Below, one piece after another: positions 39,283 through 54,200 of a stretch of 64,000 nt of DNA. The notes under the pieces are model-generated. The model saw only the letters and a list, made by a program, of their open reading frames with translations, had not been told where the DNA came from and did no database searches. The translations under genes were made by a program, and so were the position numbers. The first letter of the stretch is position 1. Every line of letters begins with the position of its first letter. Source of the DNA: Oreocharis arfaki (Eukaryota; Chordata; Aves; Passeriformes; Paramythiidae); the NCBI GenBank assembly GCA_013398015.1, contig VZRR01010740.1, positions 384,143-448,142 on the forward strand, given 5' to 3'.

Positions 39283-42200
39283 CTCATAATATGCAGGGCG
39301 CTGTGAACCCTGGCTGCTGTGCTTGGGAAGACACTTGCAGAAGAGACTTTGAAAGTAAAAAATATTTAGGCTTTTTTCATTACAAATTTTGTTGCCGCAG
39401 CTCCTGCAGATGCTGTGTGTGACAGAGGAGTGTGGAAGCTGAGTCTGTGGCTCTGGGTGCACGGGCTCCTTTGGCTGAAATTCCAGGGGTTAACAGCTCT
39501 GGTGCACTCAGGGGTCTCTGGTCATTGATTTTTAGTGGTTGCTGTTTCAGAAAGTACGAGTGGCGTTTAAGAGAGACAAAGCACCACATTAAAGTTAATG
39601 CCTTTGATTTGCTTCAAATCATCTGCAATCCGTGTGGGCCTGTCATAATTTATACCTGGCTTGGCCACAGCAATGAGTCTAAAACTGTCACGTAATCTGC
39701 ATCAACACTTGTGCGCAAGAGAAATGGCACGTGCTGCTCACTGCAGTGGGTGTCGAGGTATTTATCTCTCCTTGCCCAGAAGGCTGCCCTGAGTTTAATT
39801 GGTGTTGCTCATTATTTATACTGCTAGGAAAAAAATAGGATTAAATACCGGGAGAGGAAGATAACGGAGGTTTTGCTGCATAAGATAAATAAAAATCAAT
39901 TCCTGTTTGTTTCTAAACATGATAAACGTGGCTAGGATTTCTTGGTCTTCCTCACTGCCCCCAAAGTCTTGGGGGTCTCCTGAGGATAATCTTAATAGGA
40001 TAAAGTGGTCTCTGAAAGGCAATTAGCAACATTCCTATGAACTGGGCCATGCATGGGCCCTGCTCAACCCTCTCCTGATTAATGCTTGTCATAATTCCAT
40101 TTCTTGGGATTTATTTACTCATTTCACGTATAATGTATTTAGTTCCCGTAGCGCTGCTCTGTAGTTTGAAAGCAGCCTGGTGCCTTTCAAGTCCCTGTCC
40201 AGCTGTACCTGTGAGCAGCCAGCAGCCCCAGAAGGGCTGGAGATAGCAGTGGAAAGTGAGCTTAGATCACAATCCATACAAAGTCTGGTCAGTACCAATA
40301 ATTAAAACAATTAATACTGTAATGATGTTTATGAAAAGGGGGATCAGTGAGGAAAGAGCTGGGCTTTTAGGATGAAATTCAGCACCTTGCGTCAGCTCTC
40401 CTGATTTCATTTAGGGGAATCATATTTCTTTGGAGGCGTGCAATTCACAGTGTAATGAAACTCTGGAGAAAGCTCTTCTCTTCCACCATATGCCTTATGT
40501 GCTGTACCACTAAAATGATTTCTATTTCTTTATTTTTTAAATTCTTTCCTAAGATAGAAATTCGAAAGTTCATCTCTTCTTACCCAATCTTCATCCATGG
40601 CTGCATTTGGAGAATTCCAGGACAAGCCAGGATCAGTTTAAGTGTCTTCCAGCAGATACTTAAATATGCTTAATTAATATTGCACCTTTATTACTATAAC
40701 TTCTCTATTCAGGAAGGCTCTCCCTCCAGGAGGCTTTTGAACTCATTTGATGTGCTTCAACACCTTTTGTGAGCTGCACTTAATTCTTTTATGTTTATTT
40801 CTGTCTTTGGAAATTGGTACAGTGGGAAAGCGAGGTCCCTGCCACCCACCTGCTTCCTCGAGCTCAAACACTCCAGCACCAGCCCACCTACAGAGCAGAA
40901 ATAAGCAAACAAACAGCTCTGACCAGAAGGTTTCAGCAACCAGCATGTCCCTCTTGCTCTAAAATTAAGTGAGATGCAGAACCTGTCTCAAAACAGCCTA
41001 TTTGAGGGGTAATAGAGAGGGGAGGTCCATTATTGAAGTTGTATCCTATTTACACCACATACAGCAGCATCCTGTAGCTGGTAAATAGTTCTAACTGCCA
41101 GAAGCAATATGACCTCTGAGGCAGGGAATATCTTCCCACATCTATTTTCAGTTAGTGAGAATCTTAGTAGACCACTGCTGGAAATAAATGGAGATTAGTT
41201 GGTTTTGCTGGCTTTACAGTGCTTCATAAAATGTTGAAAATATTAAAATAATTCAATATGTTCTTGGAAGATAAACATGAATAGGGCACTGGAGAGTTTG
41301 GAGTTCTGGGCAATGACATTTCTCAGGGTTGTTCCTGTGCACTTTGTCCCGTGCACAGGCTGTTGCTGCCAAGCTGGGAACCTAATGCTGAAGGGACCTT
41401 TACTCTCAGATGGTCACTATGAGCCCCTCATGCCAAAATAGCTGTGGGGCAGATCTGAACTGGGTGGAGCCACCTCAGCCCCCGCTGGCTTATTCCTCTA
41501 TGGGCTCCCTCAGGATCTTTGCAGTGTTTTCTACCTGGAATTGCTTTTGTTTAGCTGGTTGAACTGTGTATTGATCTTCAGCTGTCAGCTAATTTACAGG
41601 CAGCACTCACCCAGCACGGTGTGTACACTGTGAGGAGAGGAAACAGGAATTCACAGAGTCCTGTCCATGGTGCTCATTAGTGCTCTGCAGCCACATTTAT
41701 TGTGGTGGCACACGGAGCATGCCCGGCACTGCTTGCTGGCACCTGAGCCATCACTGGGCTCTGAACTCCCTGTACCCAAACCTTTACATTCTCTCACTCT
41801 CAAAGCCAGAGTGGCTGCGTGCAAACTGTTCCCTGTGCCTGATCCTTGACCCCTCGAGGCAGGGCTGGAAGTGCAATCAGGCTGCTACAAGGAAGCTCAA
41901 ATGGAAAAGAGAGGGAGATGCACTAAATGGCATCAAGGGTTCGGCTGCAGCTCTCGGCAGCAGTTTCCAGATGGAGCAGTTTTTCCTTGAGCATTCAGTA
42001 TGGAGGGAAAATTTAAGAGCAGTAAGAGCTGGAAAAATGTGCTTAGGACTGTTGGAAATGCATATGATGATGGAGTTAAGATCCTAAAAAAATCACTGCT
42101 TTTCCTTGGCCCTGCTTATCGCAAAATGTACATAAGTACTTCCAGTTAAGTCACAGAGGCTGCTGGCAGACTTATGCAAGCACTTATGAGGAAAACATAT

Positions 42201-45200
42201 GCTTGTGTGGAATGCTGACTGGAAGCTTAGCTAATGATCTATTCAGCTCTGGGTGCCATACACAGATCATGAAACATTTACTTCCAATAATTAGCTGTTT
42301 TGTAGTTTGGGGGGTTTTATTTTTTATTTCTTTTTGTTCTTTTTTAATCCTGCTCAGGCATATTGACAAACATGGCTTTTTGCTCTGCTCTTGGAGAAAG
42401 TTGCAGCTGCAAAGGTCCCTTGAGTTATGCCAATCACTTGCAGATGTTCTACTGAAAGCAGAAATTAAATAGAGTTTCTTGATGCCAATAAATTAAAGAA
42501 AAATATTAGATATCCTCTTATCTCTAAAAGTGTGTGCTCTGGTCACAATGCATCAAATACTGCTAATACAGTGGTGACCTTTTAAAGGAAAACACATTAT
42601 GCTGTAGCTGTCTTTGTATTATACCTGTGGAACGCTGGTATGCAAAAGTCAAGCTATTAAACAGTGGGGGAAATGGAGTGAAAATAATCTATTTTGCTTT
42701 CGTCTGCTATTGCTGTTCTGATAGGCACATTCTTCTCTTTTTTCCTCTGTATTCCGTCCTGCTCTTCTTGAAACCATAAAACAGAGCTAGATCAAACACA
42801 CGATAACATTTTGGAACATTATATCCTACTGAGTTTTGATGAGTTGGATCAAAATCCCAATGACCAAAATGCTGTTGTTCAAAAGCAAAAATGAGCAGAA
42901 CTGCAGAGGAAGATAAGCAGGGTCCTTGCCTCCCCTCATCATGGCCAGAGCATTAAAAAATGAGGATCAAATATCAGTCTAGAGACCAGGCATTTGCTCA
43001 GAACTGAGAAGGATTTCCATTTACTCCCCTGAAATTCAGATTTCACGTGAGCAGTTATTTTAGCAAAGATCCCTGAAAGATGTTAAAGTATTTTTGGTGA
43101 TCTGTGCCCAGGTATTTACCTCTGTCCATCACAGAGATGTGGAATCAGAACTCCTTCTTTCTTTACAAGCGTGTTCTGGGATTGAATAAACTCACATTTG
43201 CAAGTTATTAAATACCTGCAGGGGCTGAGTCAACTCCAGTCGTGTTCCAGATATTTGCTGGAGAAAAAGGGCTTCATTCCTAGGGCTGTTTTACTAAAGC
43301 CTTTTCTACCAGTTTATCCACCTGGAAAACATGGTTGAGTTTTCTGCATTTTTCTTATGTCTGCAGAAAAAAAAAGAGGAAACTTCCTTCTATTTGGCTG
43401 TTTCCTAAATGGATGGGTGGAGACAAAGAGAACTAAAACATTTTTGAGCTTTAAGAAGCTCTGTTCAAGAGAAGAAGGCTTTGCTTCTTGCCCTGGAGAT
43501 GACATAACTGTGAGATGACATCACTGCGGGCAGTGATGGGAGGGATGTGAGATTTTACAAGTTTGACACGGCCACTTCTCCAGACACCACTTTTGAGGTT
43601 TGATCTCAGTGAAACTCGGTGCCAGGTTGGACTCCATGGTGGTTACAACAAGGAGCAGCTGCCTAGGCCTTGGCACTTGTGGGGGCTGGCAGGAATTCCC
43701 TGTTCCTGGGTGTGAGTCTGCTGGAATGCCCCGTGCAGAGCCAGCATGGAGGGGCTTTGCTCCCTGTGGGCACCACATCTTTCACTGCCACACCGTTTGC
43801 AAGGGGCTCTGAGGCAGCCCAGGGAATGTGAGATGTGTTGTGTCTGCACAGGGAGTTAAACAAACATCTCACACTGTTATAATTTTCTGGTTTTCCCCAC
43901 TGTATAAACAGCTGCTGGTAGCTCGTCAGTCAGCTTCTACTTGGTGCTACTAATTACATAGGGAAATATTAAAACTGACTAAAGAAAGTTTCAAGGCTGA
44001 TAGCAGAGAAGTCAAAAGGTTCTCAAACATTGTGTTTATCTCCTCTCAAGATAAAGGTTTTTCAGAAGGACTTTCAACCTGGAGGATCAAAGGGAGCATT
44101 TTGTTTGTACTGAGTACCCATTAGTGCATCCTTTAATTACCATTCTTGTTGGTCTCTATTAACAAAAACCCACCAGGCTCTACAGCAGAAAACATTAATT
44201 TATGAGTAACAGACAATGTTGTATGAAATATATTAGTGGATATAAATTGTTCAGTGTTTGAAGACTTAGACCAAAGTCATGTTTAGAATATTCTGTGTTC
44301 CTCCCTCCAGCTGATGCTAATTAACAGCAGTGCTTTGCCACTGTAGTCAGCAGGAGATGTTGAATCCCTTCCTTTGAAAATGGGCCCCTGTCTTGGGCTG
44401 CTGCCTTGCAAAGGCTCCCAGCCTCTCTTCCAGCTTGGTGTGTCTGGAGAAGAACTCATTTGAAATTTGTTCTCCAGAGGCCTTTTCATATTTACAGCCC
44501 TCAAACCTCCCAAGACTCCTGAGCAAACTCTTAATTTTAACTTTTAAATGAAGCATCTCAGCATTGTTTAATCACCTTGGGGCTGCAGTTCTACGGATTC
44601 CTTGGTAGCTGCTAGTAAGACCAAACTGACCACTTTGGTCAGCAACATTTCAGGTCAAAGCCATTGTTTGTGTGCCTGGCAGCTGATTTGAGCACATGTG
44701 GCAATGCCAGCACGTGCCAGGCGTGTTTCTGGCAGGTTTCTCATGCCAGGATCAGCAATATTGATGCTCTGAGCAATCAGAGCTTCAGTAGAGGAGCAAG
44801 GCGGTTGTCCCCGCCTGGCAAGGATGTGAGTAGCCTTGGCCAACTGAACTTGCCTGGGCTGCAGTGTGTGCACAGCAGGCCCTGACCCACGTAATGAATA
44901 AGTTTAAAAGCTTGTAGCAATTTTTACGAGCTGCTCTGTATTTTTGAGGTTAAGGCCCTTCAGTCTGAATTAGCTGCAGTACAGAACCAGTGCAATGAAC
45001 ACAGTTAAACACTGTGTAATTCTTGCTCTGTCCATAGCTGAATATGCTGACCAGACCTGCTTGATCATTCATTACAGGGAGACAAAGTTTAAGTGCCCTT
45101 TGCCCGTTCCTGGGTCTGTTCTGCAGCTCTCAAAGGTCAATCTTTTTCCTGGAGGATTCTTTATCATTACACTCTATAAATTCAGCAGTATCTGAGCCAG

Positions 45201-48200
45201 TGTTTAATTTGGGATCCCTGTGAATGAAAGTAATTTTCTGTGCCTGATTGAATTGTTTGTATCTGAGGTTTCTTTTTAAATTCAGGGTGTACAACTCTCT
45301 TCTGAAAATGTGCTCTTAGAAATCTTACACAAGATAAACTGCTCTTGCTGCTCTGACTTTTTTAATCAAAACCCCCATTTGATGCATGCGTGCAAACTGA
45401 TGAGAGAAATGTTCTGTATTTCTGTTTCTTCATTTCCTTTTGAAGCTTAGGAAAACTAAATCAAGTTTCAAAATGTCCGCTTGTTTTACGACTCCAGTGA
45501 GGTGTTTGCCATCTGTGCTAACTCTGGGCATCTCTGAGCAGGGAGACGCAGACTCGAGGTCAGCAGAACTGAAAGCAAGGATTTTGTAAGGTTTTTCTGT
45601 CTAAATTGGCTCTTTATTTCAAAGCACACAGGGAAGAACTGCTGACATGGAACATGTAACAAAATTTCAAAGCCACTAAGAATGTCTTTATCCATTTTTC
45701 TTTTATTTTGAAGAAATAGTAGCAGTTATCTGTCAGGCTAAAACTGAGTTCTGTTCTAAAGGATGATGTTGAGAGTGCTGGACATTTGGAGGGAGAAAAA
45801 TTAGGCTCAGTAGAAGCTCAAAGATGTGTTTTTAATCCAGAGGTTTTTTTTCTATCAATACAATCTCTTATGCACCAACTTAATTATTTCGTCTTTTATC
45901 CTCATTAAAAGTTGGTGAGTTGACAGAAATTATTACTGTATATTAGGAAATCTTATTTTATGGATACTGCAAAACTTTCAAGAATTACTTTCCTCTCTGG
46001 AAGAGTAAATTACTTTCCTCTGTCTTCCTCATGTATTAGGATGTTTATTGCCCTTATAAAAATCCTAAATTGCATATTTCTAAATTTCAGATCATGATAA
46101 ATGTCCCTGCCCCTCTGGAGTTTTTGAATAGTATTAACCTTAAAAAAACCCCAAACCAAACATCAGCATTTAAAGTTTTGCTGGAAAAAACAATTCTGTA
46201 AAGTATTCCTAAATGATTTATGATTAGAATCATCTGCAACTATTGAAGTTAATGTAGCTCAATGGACTTAATATAGGTGGAAAAATAATGGTGTGTACAA
46301 TGAAGGTTGCCCAAGCCTTTGCACTAAATTTATTAATTTTCTTAATCTCTCATATCTGAGACATTCTTCTCAGTTGTTGGAAACAGCAACAACCAGTTGT
46401 TGTCTGTACTTTTATTGAGTTTGAATTTTATTTTATCTTGGAAAACAAACATCAACCAAAAAGAGCGAAACAGTTTTCAACTCAAAAAGGGAAACAGGTA
46501 TTTTTATATGCAGCTGAAAGAAGAATGCCCGTTTTCTTTCTGTAAAAACAAATCTTGTGCAGCTCACAGTTCAAGGCGTGTAGGAGGACAGCTGAAATTC
46601 AGTAATGCAGAATTAGTCATTGTTAGGAAATGTTTTTATTTGGGTGAAAACTGGTTTTGATTTGGCAGCAGTAGAGGACTTTGTTTAAGTAAATAAAATA
46701 GTATATTCTGTGTGTTTGCTTTATTGGGCAGTGCGAGCAATTTCTTGAGGCTTCAGTATTTTTATAAGATGCAGGCTTGTCAAAACCACTTTATTTTCTC
46801 TGTTCATGACATGATATCTGTTCCAGCAGTGTGTGTTGAGTTCTTCTCCTTCAATAATATATGATTCCAAAATAGTAGAAAATTCTGTATTAAGTGAAGA
46901 GTAAATTCTTCCAGTGAAAGTGCAAAATGCCAAAGTTAAGTTTACATGAAAACTCAGCTTCTTTTCCCCTGTAAGAATGTTCTGTAATTGCATAGTTCCA
47001 TCCTATTTGTCAGTGGAACTTTCTTAGTTATGTTTTCTTTCGAGAGCTCAGCAGAATTAGTGTCCATGAAATTAATTTATATCTTAGAAGCCTTTTAGAA
47101 GGTTGCAGGAAAATATGGTGCCTCCGTGTTGCTGTGGAATCATCCTAAATAATTGTGCTAAATTGTATTAAAAAGCTCCAGGACAGAGAACACTGAGCAG
47201 AAGGATAAAGGTCATGTATAATTTCTCCTCTGCAATTCAAGTGAGGCAATCTGACATTGCACAGTCAGCTGAAAGGCATCTTTTGCAACCAAATATTTAG
47301 AGGGCGAATACCTTAATTTTGGCTGTATTTTGGCTGTTTATTCCAAGCCTTACTTTAGGGGGAGTTTGTGCAGGGTGACTGTTCCTCCTCCTTCTGACCC
47401 ACCTGGGGAAGGAAGTGGAGGGGAAAAAAGGAAACTCTGAAACATGTGCTAATCTGGAGGCTTTGTACATCATGGAATGGCTTCTGGAAAAGATGCTTCT
47501 GACAGGACCAGCAAGACGTCCACTGCTCTCACACAGCTGCTTTTCTGGGCACATCATTTGTCTGTTTGTATTTTCTCCAGCCCATGCTGAATCTGGTGGT
47601 GATGGATGCTTTTGCCTTTCACCTGCATTGCTGAGGAGAAAGGTGGACACAAGCCAGAGGGGAGAGCTGCCTGGGACTCAGCAGGACAACAGAGAGAGTG
47701 AGGCCGTGGGAGCACTGAGAAAGCAGGCTGGAATGTGGTGCCTCCTTGAGTAATTTTGTCGATAAATAATTCTGTGTTAGAAACACAGAGCCTTCTGCCT
47801 GTGTATCACAGGGTCAGAAATCAGCCCAGCACAACCCACTGAAGAGAGGAGATGGGTTGAAAGTACAGATAAAACAATGTATGCTGGTTTATGGATTGTT
47901 GAGGGGTTTGGATTGCAAGACAACTGATAAATTCCAAAAGCAGTGGAACTGCTGCTAGACCAGGCTCTCATCTAGACCTGAAAAGGAAGGCGATGCCAAT
48001 AGCATGATCTTTCATTTGTTTTCTGAAGGGAAGAGAGGAGTTAAGGGAAAAGTGTTGCCTGGAATACCTCTCAGATTAGAACAGCTAACAGGTTCTGGGC
48101 TACTCTCTGAGCAATTGGAAAAATAGATAAAACCAGCGATGGTTAAGGGTTATAGAGTGAGTCCAAGCTAAAGAGAGACAAATGTGGCAGGGACGTGGGA

Positions 48201-51200
48201 ATCTGGCCTTCATGGCACAGGAGGAATGGGAATGGCAATCTCTGGGTCAACTTGTTAGGGGTCAGAATCCTATTTTGCCATAGAAGGGAGAAAGGCAGCT
48301 GCAATGTGCAGTAATTGAACAAGGATTCTGCTGGAGAACGAGGATGATGACAAATGTTCTGTCATATCTCAAGCATTCAGATGGCCATATATCACAAACT
48401 GATGCCAAAATTTAACCACTGGATCAAATCCTGATCTCTGCTGGCTCCCCTCTGGGCTGGGACAGCGAGGACAGCCCAGCAGCTCTGGAGTGCAGAATTT
48501 CTTAGGCTTGGGAAACGATCTTTGAGAAAGCATGGCAAAATCTTTCCAAGGCCAGTGTGAGGACAAAGTGCAGTTATTAAAAGGCTCGAGTGATTCTCAA
48601 GGGTAAGCAAAGCTGGGAAACTTGTGAGACAGAGATGGGAAGTGTCCTGTGTTCCAGAGGAGCAAAGGGCAGTAGCCAGCTCTCTGGAAGAAGGAGATCG
48701 ACCTGCAACGAGACATAAAGAATCTGAGGGTTCATTAAGCAGTGTGTGATGCATGCAGCCCTCTGCAGATGGGCCTCTATAAAATATTTAAGTGGTGGAG
48801 GCAGCAGAACTAATCTGGAGAAATTGTGAAACTGGGAACCAAGCTCATAAGTTTCAGATTGTGTTTTTGTTCTAACACCCATTCCTACCTTGTTTTTTCT
48901 CTTTAATTGCTGTTCCCAGTGTATACTTCAGGCAATTATATTTACAGATTTACTTTTTTATTTGCAAAAAGGGTTTGAATAAACACCGTGCATATTAAAC
49001 AGTCACCACAGCGAGTTTTTGTCAAAACAGATGATTGTAAACATAGTACGACACATTTTTCAGCTCACTTGTGTTGGATTAGAGCTTAATATCTTTTCTC
49101 TTTATGTTTATTTTAAGATCCATTCTTTAATCCCATTTTCATGGAGTTGAAGATTTTCTTTCTTGCAGCTTTTTCTGTTTTCTCTGCCTTGTCACCTTTG
49201 CTGCAGATCTGAACCACACTTTTAATATTTCTGCTTAGACTGACTCTGATTAGTTCAAAGCAAGGCTACATATTTTAAATTGATCAAGGTTTCTGAAGCA
49301 ATTATAACAACTGCTTTTGGAGGACACAGTTGCAGTTTTCATTTTGATATTATATGAAAGTGTGTTTCTTCAAAGCTCTGAATGTAGGCTAGTCAGAGGC
49401 AGCTGGTAATTATTCTCTAATAAACAGAGTAGGAAGTACATGAAAAACCTTAGGGGACACACGTTGCTTGCAGAGCAATTAATAAAAACTCTCAGGACAC
49501 TCAAAAGAAAATTTAGCCTGAGAATATGTGTGCATTTGGCTATGTGCTTGAACCCATTCCAAATTAACAGGTCTGTTGTGATCAAATTTGTTATTTGTTT
49601 GCTAACACCCCTTCGCTTGTTATCGTTCAACAGACTTTAGGAGATAATTTCTATTTTAAATCAACTCTTAATTTTATTTATAAAATACTTTCAGCTTCTA
49701 ATATCTGCTTTCTCTAAAGCCCAAATAATCAAAGTTTTGATGTATTAATTCCCTCTCTTTTTGAACTTGTTTCGCTTGTAAGTATTTGAGCACAGGTAAA
49801 ACCTAATGAATCTCCATTAAATAACCAAACCACACCAAACAACCGGTAAAATTCCTGTCCTTATGAACGATTTCTTTATGCATTATGCCACTTGGTTTTT
49901 CTGGTATATTACTACCTTTTCTGACTGCATTTTGCTAAATCAAAGCTGTTTATTGAAAGCTGAAAAGACAAAAGTGTGACCACTGGAGACCTTGGGAAAA
50001 GAGCAAAGTATTTATTGTAAAACAGCCACGTTTGTGGTTGCACTCAGGCCGTGAGAACTTTGTGTTTGCAAGGCCAAGGCCTGGTTCAAAAGAAAACCTG
50101 AAACCAGAACTGGACCTGAGCGGGAGGGAGGCACAGGGAGTTTATCTGAGCTGAGCAGTTCCCTTCAGGGATGGGAAAACCCTGACGAGCTGCAAGGTTA
50201 CCCTGTCAAAGCAGCTCGTTCGGCAGTTTTGTGAGGCAGACATGGAGTAATTGGATTGGGTGAAATGTGTTCCAAGAGCAAGAAAAGGCAAAGTGAGAGG
50301 AGGGAAAACTTCTGTAACATTTAGCCTTGGGTGGAAGAGCAGCAAGTTTGCTTCGGAGAGTTTGTGACATCAATAAATGTAGGATGTCATCACTTTCTGA
50401 GTGGAGAATTGTTATGAACCTCAAATCAGTTGGGCTTGTTACTGCCCAAGGACCACTCTGAAGTGCCTGCTTAAAAGGGTGAAAGATGTTAAAAATGCAG
50501 AGTGTGTTCATCCCCTGATGGAACTGAAAGTCGTGGGTTTGCCATTAAAAATGTGTCATTGTGGTTTTGTCATTTAAACCTGTCTCCTCCAGGTTGTAGC
50601 TTTGCCATAGCTGTGTATTAATGCTCTTTTAGGATCAGCACCCCTCTTTGGGGTGGGCTGCCTTGCCAGGGATTATATTGTATCTTTTTGTAACTTGTTA
50701 TGTCACAAGCACTAAAATTGTGATAAATCAGGAGAGATTATGTTTTTGGCGCTGGATGTGCCCTCGTTGAGACACAAGCTTCCCGTGTGCTCCTAACTCT
50801 TGCTCTGCTTAATTTCTGCGCCTGACAGCGTGAGACTTTAGCCACTGGTACTGGGGAAATAAAGAATGAATAAAAGGAGTGTACAGATGCATTCATGCAT
50901 CCCAGCTTTCTCTAGAATTTATTTGGGATACCAAAGTGAGGTGCACCAGGGCACTGTGAGTGATTGTGATATCTGTGGAGAAAATGTGGGTGCCATCAGA
51001 GAGTGATTTTAGCCTTCCTGAGAGATACACCCATTATCTCTGGAGGTGACCCATCCATCTGTGGAGGGACCTTGAGCTGACTGAGCCCCTGTTGAAGTCT
51101 TTTATAAGCCAGAATGCAGTGGAAAAACCTACATTTCTGTCCATTTTAACCGGGATTTTTTGAGTCTCCCTAGGAGAGTGGGTTCTCTCAGTGTTTTAAG

Positions 51201-54200
51201 CTGGTTTGCATCAGTTTCTTGTAGGGATGAGCACAGCAGGCCCCTGCTGGCTGCACCACTGGCTGGTGGGTGCTTTCTTCTTGGCAAAAGGGACATCAAG
51301 GTTATTAAACACAGCTGCTAGAGCAGATATAAACTGGTGTATGCTGGAGCACCATAAATCATGCTGCCCCAAGACAGTAAAAACTGCCTGCTGTGGCCTA
51401 CACCCAGCAAGCCTCCGTGGTTTTCCCTTTTAATGCAAACCATCCCATTACGAAACACTTTGTAGTTTATCATGTCCTGATGCTCCTGCACCATGCCAAG
51501 TGTGCTGGCATGAAAAGCATTGCAACAGGAACACCTTTACTACTCTGGTTTCTGTCATTGCTCCGGGAGCTAGATAACCACTTGAGGATTGCTGCACACT
51601 CCGTTTGGTTTTTGTGATTTTGTTTTATTTTCACGAATAACTAGCATTTTAAAATAAACTGATAAAAAGCCTGCTCTCTGCTGATATGGCAGTGGCATTC
51701 CTTGTTGCACTGAGCGTTGGGTAGGGGAGAGCATTCTGTTACTAATGGTTTAAGTCATGACTAATGCTGTGTGCCAACAACAGAGATACAGATTCAAATT
51801 TAAATGAGCTACCCAGGCAGTGTTTTACAGGATGTGTTTCTTGTTGGCAATTTGTTGTTCCTGACAACCTCGGATCCTCAGGCCGTCGTTACGCCAGCCG
51901 CTGGGATTATAACACACACAGGCTGAGCTTATAAATGTTTCAAAACTGCTACGATGGAGCAGTAGAATTTTAAAATGTAATCAGATATTCTTTTGAAAGT
52001 GGCTAATGTGAAAGAAGCCAGATTTGGTGGGGTTTGATTTTAGTTTTGAAGCAGCATCTGTTTTAATACTTCAGTATGTTTTTCTGGTGCTGCTTCCTAC
52101 AATCTGCTGACTTCTCTTCTCCATGAGAAATGAAAAAGCCAATGCAAAGCTGGAAAGCTACAGGAAGCAAAGCTTTTGGTGCTAGAAACCTCTTCTGCTT
52201 CAGGTCCATAAAGGCGTAGATTTTTGTGGGGTTGATCTCTTTGAGACAGACGTGCTTACAACACTTCTTCACAGCATCATTTCATTATAGAAGGCTTTCT
52301 TCTTGATTATGTTACAGAAGGATTCAGTATTTCTCATTGGACTTTAATGACAAAGAAACCTGTTTTGAACTTTAGAAAGCTGGGTTTTGTCAGTCTGGCT
52401 TTTTATTTAGTCTTTTTTTATTAGAGCAATCCTTTAGAACAAGATTAGCACATGGAAGGTGGCTGAGATCTACTCCACAGGGGCCTTCACCTTTATCACA
52501 CCAGTGCTTCAAAAGTTCCCCGACAGCAGCTCACAAACCCCTTTGTGAAGTGCAGCCTATTTCCTTATCTTCCCGTGGAAACGCTTCCCAAGAGTCTGTC
52601 CACAGGCATTCAATTCCAGATCTCCAAATTAAAAACTGCTCGAAAGGAATACGTGATAGACTGGTGCTCTTTTGTCTCCTGTATCAGTTCCTGAAGGGAG
52701 ATTAAGGTAAAAGGTATTTTTATAGAAAATGAGGTCTCCATTTCTTATCTCTGTGTTTATCTAAAATGTCAGAGTTGCATGCATCAGACACGAATGCTTC
52801 GTGGTAGCAGAACAAACAGTTTATCAATCTGGTCATGATTTCAATAAATCCTTTGATCCTCCTGATGCTGCTGCTTCCTTTAATACCCAGTCTGATTGCT
52901 ACAAAGTTTTTTTCATTTAGGAGTTAAATGTTTGAGTTGTTGTTTTGGAATAATAACAACATGGCATAGAGTTGTGTCATGATTATAGCTTTTGTTTATC
53001 CATGCATTTTAAATAGTATAATTATAGAATTAATAGTCCAATATGTCATGGAAATAACACATTATTAATGTGATTATTGCAAAAAACCCACAAAGTTGTG
53101 ATATTTAACACCTTATTCAGTTCTTTTTTTCATGGAGAAGCTGTACACTTTTTTGATAGAAAAAAAGCCCTGATGCTGTTAAGATGATATAAGTGAAACC
53201 TATGACCCTGAAATACAAACTGTTTATAGCTACTCCAACCAGTGATTATAAAGTTACACTTTATTATAATTTGCTCTAATGCATTATTCAGACCCATGCT
53301 TCTTGTTTTTCATAATCATTAAGAATCTTTTGTGATTAAAATACTGGTTTGAGGTTTGCTCTCTCAAAAGAATCAAGATCCGAATGTTTTCTCTAAAATA
53401 TATTGTGCTTTTTCTTCAGTATTTTTATTTCTGCCCATACAAAGGCTCAGGACAGAATTAGTCATTCTTGAATTATTGTTTCCTTTCTATTGTGATGAGC
53501 TCATTTCACACACTACCTCCCCCACAAAGCCCTACCAAAACATGTTCTTTGTAAGGCACGTCCGTAACTGTCCTAAAGTGGTGGCATTTCATTGACTGAA
53601 GCTCTTGTTCTCTCATTTTAGAGATCTTGGGTAATTCCTACACAGGCTTTCATCTATAGTTGTGTTTCTAGGACTCTCATTCTGTCCTCTAGGAAAATAT
53701 GGCAAAAGTCCAGCAAAATTCTTTGAAGTCAAGAGTAAGGTGACTCCTCAGGATTGGGTAATAGGAACGTGCTGGCTGTGTCACGATCCTCTTCTCGTGA
53801 TGTCTTGTGCAGAGTCATCTCTGACAAAATGCACTCAAAGTATGGCAGTTATTGTTTTCACAGCTATTACTTCAAATTTGATCTGTCCTGTATCTTGTTT
53901 GGGAGGTGACTGAACGAAACAAGATTTTCTGTGCCTGTCAGTGTCAGACTGGTAAAAGCTCTGCACCGTAACTTGGCAGCAGGTCCAGCCTTGCTGCCCG
54001 TGGGCCACATCCTGTGTGGTTTGGAATTGGAGCAGCCCTGTATAAAAAGGCAAATTGCACAGCGTGAAACAAGTACCCCAGCTATGTTTAGTCCTGAACC
54101 TTCAGGCTGCTGAGCCCTGCAAGCCTGTGAATGTCTGTGGCACTGGGATGGTTGTGTGAAGTATGATTTATCCCTTAGACCTAGAAGGGAGTGATTCATT